DNA of 64,000 nt from Neoscytalidium dimidiatum (lineage: Eukaryota > Ascomycota > Dothideomycetes > Botryosphaeriales > Botryosphaeriaceae). The DNA is taken from the NCBI GenBank assembly GCA_037367355.1, contig CM074704.1:744001-808000 (forward strand). Reading direction: 5' to 3'. The notes under the pieces are model-generated. The model saw only the letters and a list, made by a program, of their open reading frames with translations, was not told where the DNA came from and did no database searches. Both the position numbers and the translations under genes were made by a program. Below are positions 1-11,149 of the stretch, one piece after another. Position 1 is the stretch's first letter; each line of letters opens with the position of its first letter.

Positions 1-2398
1 TCTCTCCATGAATGATTGTAGAAGGACCTGTGCCTGTCTTATTCGGAAGTGTCCATCCCGTTCTAAACGGATTTATGCTCCTCGATCGCGCTGCGGCCAC
101 ATGTTGAGGAACCGAAAGCCTTTCTAGGATCCTAGAGATTATTGGAATACACTGAATCAGACCAGCAATTGGAGGAACCGCTGTTGTATCGGTACCTTGA
201 AGTCTGGGCAAGGCGATGATTACTCCGCCTAAGGTGACATCGCATCTAGTTTCTAGAATTAGTTTACGTACGCGCCTCGAAAGTTTAATCATCCTTCCGA
301 GCCTTGGAGAAATTAACATCCGTGGAGGCCTGAAGAAGATCGTGTGGTCGGAAAATTAGGGTTGATGACCGTTAGACATCCGTGGTCTAAGAGGCCCAAA
401 GTATGTAAGTCTCCAAGCGATGGCGGAAGTCCAGGCTTCAATAAGACTCCTGGGAATCTCTCCGCTGCGGGTGGTGAGGGGAAGAGGGAATCGAGCCGAG
501 CAAGGTCCTGTCGGAAGACGGGTAGCTGCAGGCATATTAGAAAGCTGAGACAGCTGGTTTGCCGTCTCGTGAATGCAGAGTCTGCGTAGTTATGCATTGT
601 CATCAACTGTCCACGAGGCCACCAAAACAAGCTACCAATAAAGCTTGGATAAAGCAGAGCGTGATGCGGAAAGACGGCCAGCTGGCCCGCAGGCTTACTA
701 TTAGAGGAAATCCGTAAATGCAGGCGTATGCAAGCCTTTTTGTCGAACTGTAGTTAGCCGCGCGACAGGTACTTAGACGCTGATGTCTTAATTTATAGTA
801 GACGAAATGCGCCTCACTATTATGATGATCGCCAAACGAAAACCAGAGCCATGGAAAGTAATTGGCATTGTGCTTCGTCCATTTTTTTTTTCGGCGAGCG
901 TGTTCCGCTTCCGTGTCTCAACTTTCGCTTTGGAGACAGGTAAGGTGATCCATGTTCACAGCAGGCGGAGCTGAGTGAGAGGCATTCAAGCACACAGCAT
1001 CATCTCACTACATGAGCAGGCCACTGCAATGCGGCAGATAGTCCAGGGCCAATACTACACACTGTTCCAGGTTCGGGGCGTGGCGCTGGGCAAAGTGCTG
1101 TGTGGTATAAGGCTGGCTGCAATGTGGCCAACAAGCTTGCAGGCGCTAATGCCAACAAAAGGGGCCTCGGGCCAATGCAGGAGCATCCGATAACCCGTCC
1201 AATTGTCCTCGGTAAGAGGTTTCTGACCCGGCAGGTGGTGTCGCGGGCGCATAGGGTGGTCGTGGAGAAAGTCTGCGGATGCGGATGAGGAGAGAAATCC
1301 GCATGCAAGCAGCTTGTCATGCAGCAACGCGGCAGCTCAGGTCAGATAATAGGCCGTCTTCTGCACTGGACAGCGATCCCAATCGGCGCGAAGCGGATCT
1401 CGGCGCCGAAGAACAGGTAGAAACACGAGGTGAGACTGACAACAAAGCAGGGTGCCTCATGACCGCCTCCAAAAAGCGAGGCTGCTGGAAGTGTAAACGG
1501 TGTGAGGTGGCCGCGAACAACAAGAGATCGACTGAAGAGCGGTCAAGTGATCTACCTGTGAGCACCAAAATGGAAGTGCGTGAGAGGCCTAGTGTTTCAA
1601 GCACAGTGTACAAAGTCAAAAGCAGCTGGTGGCTGGCGTCGAAGAGCTGGAGAAGCCAGTCGAAGGATGTGAAACGAGGAGCGGCTAGTCACATCGAGGG
1701 CTTCCGGACGGCGCGGGCGCAATTCGACGCCGCAAGCAAAAGGCGGGGTAGCTGAACTTGCGTGGACTCCACCGAAACGTCGTCAACCATGGTGGCCTCA
1801 ACCAAGAACACCACCACTACCACCGCCGCCGCCGCACGGGCATCTTGATGGACTGGCACATTTCGAAACGAGTTGTCCACCACACAACACCAGGTCGCCG
1901 TCTTGGTCTAGGCCCGAACAGTGCGTATGCCGCAGATGTGAATACGTGCGAGCCAGTCAGTCAATAGTCGGAATGCCGGGAAGTAGCGCTAATCCGGTCT
2001 GGGCGAGGGGATGCGAGGCTGGAAAGTTTAATCGGCGAGGAGCACCGATGCTCAGTGAGGTGGAGATTGTCTCGAGTCAGCGGAAGACGCGCCATCCGAA
2101 GCCAACAGCAATCCTTATTCAGTGGGGCCCGTTCAGGACGACGCGAAAGAGTCGCAAAGGGAGGTCGAGGCAGGAAAGCGTCGTGCAGCGGCAGGCCAGA
2201 GGCTTAGTACGAGATATGTCCCAAAGCACCGCCGAGGGAGACGCCCGGCTCAGAGTGTAGCCGGCTTCCCGTACCACCCGTCCGGCATGTACAAAAGCGG
2301 AATGGCCGAGATGGCTGCTCGTCCACGGGATGGCATGAGAATGAAATCTTGGCGACGCAAATTGTGCCCACCGTTCGCAGGTCCAGCGTCACGGAAGC

Positions 2399-2421
2399 TC
2401 TCTCTCTCTCTCTCTCTCTTT
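2399..2421. repeat. (CT)n microsatellite
   Basis: A run of about eleven CT dinucleotides followed by a T tract, in intergenic DNA. Confidence 0.9.
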
Positions 2422-4543
2422 TTCTCAACCGTAGGTCCAGGCGGCATCTCTGCCGGGCCGACCCCACCCGGGCTTGCCGCTCAGAGGCCGCGCTGAGACT
2501 TTCATGTGGATCCCGGCGGATGGCCAAACAGGTGCAAAGGGCGAAGAAAAGCGGGCTGTGGCAGCTTATATGCATTGCATGCCATGCATGGGCAAATCCT
2601 GCGCCATGACGAGCATCCCCCCAGGGCTCAAACGGGAGCTACGCCCACAGTCTCCACGGTCCCCTCATCTTCCCCCCAGGACATTGGCACACCACGCCGG
2701 AGCTGTTTTGCATCATCATGCCGGGTGATGCTGGCCTGTGATTGCGCGTCGCAACCAAGGGCGGAGGGTCCCACAACTTCGTCAACGGCGCCGCCGTTCC
2801 TCAGCGATCAATATCCAGCCCAATATTAGCCATTGGCGCGCGTAGAGCCTCTCCTGATGCGGGTTGGCGGATCCAGCGTGCCGGGAGGCATTTCGATAGG
2901 CTGCCACTTCGCGAGACGGGCAGAACGGAGCGGCTGACGGGAAGGTCGGGCCATATCGGGGTCTGCATGTTTGCCGGCAGGGTCGCACCAGCGGACATAG
3001 GCGAGGCAACTGAGCCGGGCGGGAGGACGCAAGAGGCAAAGGTGCAGGGTGGCAGGGCGTCAGGGCGGCAGGGCGTCAGGGCGAGCTGCGTACCGGTACA
3101 ACGGGAGGTGAGGTGCTGTGGGTATCGTGGGATGGCGCGCTCCGGCCGGCTGCGGACCATGTTTGCGGCAGGCCTGCGCGAAGCGAGACGTGCACGACGG
3201 CAAGCTTTTGCGGCGCCGACCATCTGTACGACTAAGCGACCAAGGGACCAAGGGACATGTTCAGGAGAGGAATGTGTGGGGTGTAGTGCTGCTGCAAGCA
3301 CCATGCTGGCCTCCTTCGCCTCTGATCGGCGCGTCAGCGACTGTCAACAATACAAACAAGTCGGGGGGGCCAGATTGGCGTCATCCGTCATCGCATCGGC
3401 TGCGCGGGAATTTTTTTTGGGAGGCTCCGCTGGCGCAGGGCTCCCATGGGAACACCCCGGTGCGCGATGCAAGTCTGAGCCTTATCAATGCCAGACGCCG
3501 TGTTTCTGGCATAAACTTTGGAGCAGCGCTGCAACACGCAATCCACCACCCTCCCGTTTTCATGAACGACGTCCGTCCTGGATATGCAATCATCGTCTCA
3601 CATCCCACGCGCGGAGGCGCTCCAGCGCTGCGCGCGGGCAGCTGGCCGGGGCCACAGGGCGGGCGGCCAGACGCAAATGAGATAAGCTCACAGCCAGCGG
3701 CTGCGGAATGATATACCCGTCGCCGCACGCCCAGGGAACGCGGCGCTAGGGAGGGCCACCGCGCTCCTGCGCTGATCGAGGGTTTCAATTGATAATAGCC
3801 GTATCACTGCGAGGGGGAGGCTCGCGGTGGCTCGCGGTGGCTCGCGCTGGGCGCAGGCGTGGCCGCAGCAGACGTCGCCGCGGGCTTCCTACTGGGCGGG
3901 GCTTCAAGATCGAGATGGAGGGACCCTCGCCGGCCCTCTAGCGCGCCGGCCGAGGGGTGTAGTGAGTTAAGGTAGTGTACAGTACGAGGACGTGGGAGCA
4001 GCTGCGCTGGGTAGAGGTACGACGCAAGAGGGAATGAGGCCGCCGGGATGGCCGCGGGCTGGCGTTTCCGGTCAGGACAGCGCAGGCGGCGCAATCCATG
4101 GCGCGAACCGCCGGTGCAGAGTGGGTGCGCAGGACATGGAGATATGGCAATCACGTTCTTCGTGCAGCGCGAGGTTGTCAAAACGACAGACAAAGGCACG
4201 CCATTGGGCGCCAGGATCGTGGAGGCGGAGGGTATCTCGATAAACCCCGCATCCGCGCGCGGACGTCAGAGCGCGCTGGCCGTCGACCGTGATCGGACGG
4301 CCAAGGCCGCTGACGAGCATCGCGAAGCTGGCACTGGCGCTGGCATTCACGGCGATGGCGGCAGGGCTGAGGCCTGCCGCAATATTCTCTAGCGGTGCGC
4401 CTCCAAGGCCCTTCTGCTTGGACCTCTCGCTCCGGCGACGTGAGAGGCCCGGCCGTTGGCAGCGGCAGCGCAGATCCGGCGCGGCTGGCGAGCTGCTGCT
4501 TCAGGGATGAAGCATTCCTTATCGCTGCAGCTGCGCTCGCCAC

Positions 4544-4587
4544 GCTGCTGGTGCTGGTGCTGCTGGTGCTGGTGCTGGTGCTGGTGG
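4544..4587. repeat. CTG/GTG hexamer-like tandem repeat
   Basis: Imperfect tandem copies of CTGGTG with CTG interruptions. It lies in intergenic GC-rich DNA and no gene frame is supported across it. Confidence 0.85.
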
Positions 4588-5588
4588 CCGGCCGCGGCGG
4601 CGGCGGCGTCGTCGTCCAGCATAGCACGCGTGGGCCAAGGGCGCAACGCTCGCAGGCGCGCCCCTTGCCTGCGGGGGGCGCGTGGAGAGGATCGTGGAGG
4701 GGCGTCGGTTTGCACTGCACTGAGCAGCGCACGCCGCTCGCGCAGCCAGTGCCGGTGGCGCCAGCGATCGAGACTCGCAACCCCAGCGCTGTTCACCGCA
4801 CCTGGATCTGCCATGATCCTCGCTGCTGGCCGGCCGCGCGCGCCTGATTTGCTCTGGCGCGGCTTAGCGGAAGCATCATCAACGGTAACGGTGACCACGG
4901 CGGTGCATTGAGCGCCGATCCTGGCTGTTTTCGCGCGCGCCCTGCTAGTTCTTTCGCGCCGCCTCGTTCGCCGAATTCTCGCAAAGCCCAGGCCCTACGT
5001 GCCGCGACGCACGCCCTCTGCTCTCCACCTGGAGCGCCTCCACTCTGCAGGCCCCGGCCGCTGCAATTTTACTCTCGCCATCCTGCTCAACGCGCCTCTC
5101 TTTCTGCGTCAAATATCCGCCTGCGTGCCGCCCTGCCAGCGCCAGACGCCCGTCCAGCGCCGCCCTTCCCCGCATTGAGCCTGCCGGGCCATCCCAGCAC
5201 CGCCCGCCAGCCTCTTCACCTCCCGGGCCGCCCATAGATCCTTGCTTATCGTGCGAGGACCCTCGACTGCTGCGTTCCGGCTTCAGTCGTAATTGCCAGA
5301 GCCCCAGCCTAGCGTCCGCCGCAGAGCCGATTCTTCCCTTGGTTCCCTCCTCCACGCCGACATCATATCCTCGAGCCCACCCGTGGTTGCCCACCACCCG
5401 CAACATCCCCACGCCCCAATTTCTGGAGTACTTCCGTCCTGTGGTCCATGTGGGGTGCCAGAGACTCATAACAACCACGAGACAGCGTGTGCAAGGTGGA
5501 GGGTTTGGAAGGTCCGGGCGAACAGGTCGAAGCCACAGAGCCCACCGCCACCGTCGTTACTGCGGAGGCGTCTCACCACTCTGAGACC

Positions 5589-7643
5589 ATGGCCGAAGTG
5601 CTTCCCGTCCAGCTGCCCGAAGGGCAGTCGTACTTCTCGCCCGCTCCTCTGCGTCGTTCGTCGCCATCGCAGACCTCTTTCTTGGTGGCATCACCCACCT
5701 ACTCGTCCTCTCCGAGCCGCCAGCCGAAGTACCCGAGTCCCGAACACAACGACTACGGCTCGCCGCCCATCATTGTGGCATCTCCCTCGCCCATCCAAAC
5801 GACAACTACCAGTGCCCAACACGATCGCTCAACGAAATATGCACGATCGAATGATGGGAGCCGGTTACCGCAGGACACCCGGACCGAAGAGGACGAGGAC
5901 GACGAAGCCATTGCTTTCCCATCGTACGATATAGATGGACGTCAAGACGACGATGATAGCTCCAAGACCGACACCTATCCTGTTACCTCCTCTGGCAGTG
6001 ACTCTGTCATCTCGACCAACACATCATCAACGCCCGAACCACTACCTGTGTCCGAAGACGATTCAGCCATCAAGCCCGAACCCACTCGACACGTAGACTA
6101 CCTCTCACACGACTGGAGAGAAGAAGATATTTGGTCGTCTTGGCGCCACATCACTGCAAATCGCAGGACCTACGGCCAAAGATCACGACTAGAAAACGCA
6201 TCCTGGCGGACCTGGGCCAAAGCGAAATATCGTTTACGAACCGTCTCCCCGGAGACTCTTAATTGGTGAGTTGATATCCCGTTCTCACAGCAGTCTTTCC
6301 TCACTATGTCATTTCTTTTTGGAGATTATACGCCCAACTTCATCAAACACTATCGCCTGTCAATCGGCAAGCTTTCCCCCTCGACCTTGATTTTTTTTTT
6401 TTTTTAAAAAAAAGCAGTCCAAAATTCTTTATTTGATTCTGTATCCTGCTGGTGGCCAGTGCCACCGATTGTCATGATAACGAGTCCTTTTTCCGTCATA
6501 TATGGATGTGTTGGCCGCCCCAGTCTTCTGTTATCATTCCCCGCATCTCACAACACCCGAGCGCCCGGTAGTGTGGAGTAACATTCAAACTTATGACAGG
6601 AAAGCTAACTTTAATACAGGCTCAAGGACTGCGACGTAACATGGTTGTACGGTCCACTGCAAACATCTTCATACACACCTCTTACCCATCCCGTCTCGGA
6701 GACCGGTAGCAACATGTTGTCGAAGAACAATTCTTTCATCAACAAGAAACCCATCCTTAAGAAGCGGAGCATGTCGGAAGTCATGCTCCAACGATCCATA
6801 TCGAATTCATCACTCATCAAACAGGCAGCCGCTGCAGTGCAGGCTGAACGCAGCGGCGCTCCCGCGCTTCGCACCCGTCCATCGTATGGCCGAGCTACGT
6901 CCGACTACGTTACCCCATCGATCCCGTCGAAGAGCACAAGTCGAGAAGCAACAGACTTGACTTCACGGTCGACGTCGGGACTGCAAACCCCCGGAGACGG
7001 CGAAAGAAAGCACATCCGGTTTGATGACAAAGTGGAACAGTGCATCGCGGTTGAATGCAAGGATGCAGATGATGATTTTGATGAGGACAACTGGGCCAAC
7101 GAGGATGATGATGACTCGTCTGACGATGGGCTTGAAATTAAGACGAAACCGAGGCGATTGTCACGAAACAACTCCAAGACTAACTTCGGGGCGGAGAACA
7201 AGACGATTCAGAAATTACCCGACACGACACTGAAGTACAGGACTGATTCGCCCGACGTGCCCGATCATCCACCTGCTCATTCGCTGGGTTTCTGGCGGTC
7301 GAGCAGGCTATCTCCGTCACCGTCTCAAGAAACGCTCAGGCCGTCGCGACCGACGAGCAATTTTTTACTGGGGGAGGACGACGATGATGATGAGGAATAT
7401 GGATGGGAACCGTCTGCGCAGCGAAGCAGCGTTTCCTTCAACCAACGACTCAACCAGGATGATGACGGCCAAAGCGACAGCAGCCAGTCAGGGCTCAGGC
7501 GGACGCCGTCGGGCATGTTTATGCCGTATGAGGAGGACGAGGATGACATTGTGGCTGCAGGGCTGTTTGGAAAGGTGGTTGATACGGTGAACACAGCCAA
7601 GGATATTGCGCACGTCATTTGGAACGTCGGATGGCGCAGTTGA
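5589..7643 (+). CDS. reg1: Reg1-like regulatory subunit of protein phosphatase 1 (DUF1752 protein)
   Basis: Two exons, 5589-6265 and 6620-7643, give 566 residues; the GTGAG...ACAG intron restores the continuous reading ETLNW-LKDCDVTWLYGPLQ. The ATG at 5589 is in a strong context (gagaccATGG); no upstream in-frame ATG was found. Residues about 181-240 form the DUF1752 (areA GATA-like) helical region with SWRTWAKAKY and CDVTWLYGPL. Residues 356-360 (KHIRF) sit in the RKHIRFDDKVEQCIAVE block, the RVxF-type docking site for the Glc7 phosphatase catalytic subunit known from yeast Reg1/Reg2. Acidic stretches lie on both sides, and a short hydrophobic C-terminal tail (TAKDIAHVIWNVGW) is typical of the family. 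Known role: targets PP1 to Snf1 to control glucose repression. The 354 bp intron is much longer than other introns in the window. Confidence 0.9.
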
Positions 7644-8770
7644 TCGACAGGCGAATCCGAGAGGAGGAGCGATTGATGGTCATAATAAGCATTGGGCCGG
7701 TACCGGTGTTTCACGGACATTTCACCCTCGATGCACTTGCACGAGAACCAAGGATCTGGGAAACTTAAGGACATGGGGGATCGGAGCATGGGTTTGCATT
7801 TACCGATTTCAATTTTTTTTTTCTTCCTATCTATGTGGGCGGGCGCATCTCGCAATTGCATTTACGACGAATGGATTTCCTGTGGAATTCATTATGTCTG
7901 ACGCTGCTCTGGGATTTGCAAATGACTGCCAGGCCTCTGACTGGCAGCCCGCCGAAACGACAAAGTGTTTCTATAGATTTTGCTTGGTAAAAAAGTAGCT
8001 GCAAAAGACTTGAATACAAACGCACATAGACATAACAACTGCGTCATGGACCCCAGCGGTGAGTCTCCACCTTGCTTCGCCTGTGCAAGGTCGAGCGGGG
8101 TCGTTGCGTCGAGGAAGACGCGTAGGCGGGATTATTTCCATTCGCCAGGCAAAGTCGCGCCTCTGGTACCGCCAATACATAAGCGAAGTGATACAGGCTT
8201 CGGCGGCAGGGCGGCGAGGCACAGTGGTGCAGCTCGTGACAGGCGTGGGTCGCAAGGTCGTGCGTGCATCTATGCTGCCGTCCGGGCGTTCTCGAGGGCT
8301 CGGTGGAAGAAAACCGTTTTCGTGACACGGCTCTCCAGTGGCTGAGACGCGACGCCTGCTTACGCTGATCTCAGCGGCAGCAGACTCCAGCCAGGATGTT
8401 GCTGGTGTTTTTTGCTTCTGCGGCCGGCTGGTAGTCCAACGAGACAGCAGTCGCCGTTCCTGTGCTGCTGTGGGGAAACTAGGAACAGGCCCTGACGATC
8501 AATCCCCCGACCGACCGCCGACGCGACACATCCCACCGCACCCTTGCCAGACAGTAGCTACGTACCTTACCTCTCCGCAACACCAAACTTCGCGTCGCTG
8601 CGCCTGCCGCCACTGCTCATACATCACCAGCCGCCGACGATGATCTGATTGGGACCGCTGCTGTCGCCATCCCGCTGTGCCCTCCCGTCCCCCTGTCTTG
8701 CGTCACGTCGCGTGTCTACCCGCCGGCCCGCCCCCCGACCTTTTTCTTTTTGGAGGCAACCAAGCTGGCC
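7644..8770. other. Intergenic: Reg1-like 3' end and ELMO promoter
   Basis: No coding potential seen. The first few hundred bases are the likely 3' UTR of the Reg1-like gene. The last 200 are C-rich and pyrimidine-rich and lead into the ELMO start codon. Confidence 0.6.
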
Positions 8771-11149
8771 ATGGAGAACATCAACATTCCCGAGCTGGTC
8801 GAGCGCCTTGGCGCCGACGAGGACTCGGCCCGCAAGATGGCCGTCTTCAAGCTGCAGTCCGTCATCGGCGACCCGTCCTTTGCCGACGTCTTTATCTTGG
8901 AGGGCGGCCTTCCGAAGCTGCGCTACCTGTGCCTGAATGCCACCGGCAACACGCTTGCCTACGCCTTGACCTCCTTCTCGCGCCTGCTGGACCTCGACCA
9001 GGGCTGGGACCAGGTCAACCAGGACCTCATCGAGCGGGTAAGCCAGGCCGTGCAACCCGAGCGGGGGAGGGAGGGGGGAAGATGCTGATCGTAAAATCTA
9101 CCACAGGTCGTTCAGCTCGTCGTGAGCCAGCCGCTCGTCAACATCCTCCGCGGCGCCATGTCCATCCTCGTCGCCGTCGTGTCCCACCCGCATTCGCGCG
9201 CCTCCGTGCCGCCCGGTACCTTTGGCTTCCGCGCCCTGAAGCCCGCCGTCGCCGTGTACCCGCAGTTCCTGGAGATGCTCGTGAGCCGCCTGTCCTCGGC
9301 CGACCACGCCCTCTGTGCCAATGCGCTGCAGCTGATCAACTCGCTCATGCGGGACGCCATAACGAACGATTCGGAGGCCGAGTGGCACATATTCATCAAG
9401 AAGCTGCAGGACCTGGGCGTGATCGGAGCCGTGTACACGCTGATGCAGAGCTCGGCGCTGCAGGACCTGGCGCACCCGCTGTTCGAGTTCCAGTCGCTGA
9501 GCAAGGTCCTGCTGCGGAAGTGGAGGGAGCTCAAGGTGGACCTGGAGAAGTCGGAGCACCGCCGCGCGCTCAAGAGCTTGCACCTGGCGAGCAATCCGGA
9601 GAGGCCGCCCTCGAGCAAGAGCAAGGGCAGCAAGAAGCACCATCCGGAAAAGTGGCGGCGGCTGGGTTTCGAGGGCGAGTCTCCGTCGTGGGAGTTCGAG
9701 CAGACGGGCTACCTGGGCCTCATGGACCTCACCGACTACGTCCGTACGCATGAGGACGCGTACCAGAAGCTCTTGCTGGAACAGTCCATCCAGCCTGCGG
9801 AGCAGCGGTGTCCGATCGCACGTGCGAGTCTGGCGGTGACGATGATCCTGTACGACCATTTCGAGGTCGACAAGTGCGAGAACGAGGATCAGCAGCGCTA
9901 TACCATCTTGGAGTCGCGGACCAACTTCGACCGTGCGTTCAGGCCTCTCTTGCTCCAGTGGTCACGGCTGCACACGAGTGGCCTACAAGCTTTCCTCCGG
10001 CTGTGGTCAGCCACCGGCGCCGAGGCGGAAGACTTCCAAAAGATTGAAGAGCTGGTCCAGATCTTGATCGAGCAGGTGGTCGGACATGCCCCTCGCCAGA
10101 AGGATCTTCAGGAGGTCGAGGATGAGCTTGCTGAGTTTGACTACAAGAAGCTGCGCGAGTTGCAGATAGAGCTGCTGGAGTTGACATACGAGGATGCTTG
10201 GGGTCATCATCTCCGGTAAGTTGTGAACTATACCCAAACTTTCAAGACACGTCTCGATTTTCTAACAGTCAACGCACGCTTAGCCAAGTTCGAGACGAGC
10301 TCAACCACGAAGCTCTTCAGTTCGTGAAAGAGCAGCGCATCAGATGTCTCCTTCATGGGTCTTGGTTCCCGCATACGCTGGGATACAGGGAGGAGAGCGG
10401 CCCGGTAACCAAGCATACAGTCAACCGCATGGTGCCGTCGTCATGGCGCTATGTAAGGCTTTCTCACAATCGCCGCTTTTTGCACTATGGAGATTTCGAG
10501 AACAAGCTCGACCAGGACCCTCGGCTCGACCAGTTGCAGAATCAAAGTACGTACATCCCACAAGTTGATTCCTCCAAGTATGCAATTAATCTAACCATTT
10601 CTCTCCTCAGTCGATCTCACCATCGTCTCCTCCGTCGTCTCCAACGTCTCGGCCAGCACGCCCTCTACAGCCTCCTCTGCCTCCACCCTACGCACCCTCC
10701 CCGCCAGCACCTCCACCAAAATCACCATTTTCGGCTACGCCGCCGAGAAGCACTCCTCCCACGGCAGCAGCAGCCACAACCACCACCATAACCACCCCAG
10801 CACGTCGCACTCCTCCCGTTCCAACCCCTCCTCGACCAAAGACAACGCCCCGGGCACCTCGGGCGGCGACGGCAGCAGCAAGGAATCCGTGCTCCTCACC
10901 CTGCACCCGCAGTCGCACACGCTGGCCTCGGAGTGGCTGGACGGCCTGCTGATGCTGCTGAACCAGCAGCCCATCACGGCCGACACGAACAAGCTGGTGC
11001 AGCTGGTCGGCGGCTACGGGCTGAAGATCAGGCTGCTGAACGTCCGGTTCGAGGACCTGGACTGCAGGGACGAGCCCGAGCTGCCCAGTCGGGAGGGGCT
11101 GGACGAGGATTATTGGTATGACATTGGGGGCATGGAGGGGGTGGAGTAG
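8771..11149 (+). CDS. ELMO/CED-12 family protein with PH domain
   Basis: Four exons, 8771-9037, 9107-10215, 10284-10546 and 10611-11149, encode 725 residues, close to the length of animal ELMO proteins. The start is the ATG in gccATGGAGAAC; the frame stays open upstream but without an ATG. Order: N-terminal armadillo-like region (about 1-90), DUF3361-like region (about 90-280), ELMO/CED-12 domain (about 285-480; KWRRLGFEGE, DLTDYVRTHEDAYQKLLLEQ), a helix with ALQFVKEQRIRCLLHGSWF, then a split PH domain (WRYVRLSHNRRFLHYGDFEN and a final helix SEWLDGLLMLLNQQ) with a His/Ser-rich insert. In animals ELMO binds DOCK180-type exchange factors and activates Rac; a role in Rac/Cdc42 polarity is inferred here. 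The third exon could instead start 15 bases earlier, in the same frame. Confidence 0.92.

Larger units (their letters stand above)
1..5588. other. Intergenic region, no supported gene
   Basis: No reading frame here shows a recognisable domain, a plausible ATG with spliceable exons, or conserved-looking protein composition. The longest open frames (for example 2742-3680) are Arg/Ala/Gly-rich with no ATG at their start, as expected for chance frames in GC-rich DNA. The stretch holds short tandem repeats near 3050-3085 and 3821-3850, a CT microsatellite and a CTGGTG repeat. The last part (about 4.9-5.6 kb) is C-rich and pyrimidine-rich and is probably the promoter and 5' leader of the Reg1-like gene. 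Confidence 0.6.

Noticed and set aside
1279..1755. Open frame with a Cys pair (GCWKCKRC) hinting at a zinc cluster
   Set aside because: Too few Cys for a Zn2Cys6 domain and no supported flanking exons.
2742..3680. Long + strand open frame in GC-rich DNA
   Set aside because: No ATG start, Arg/Ala/Gly-rich low-order composition, no domain; a chance open frame.
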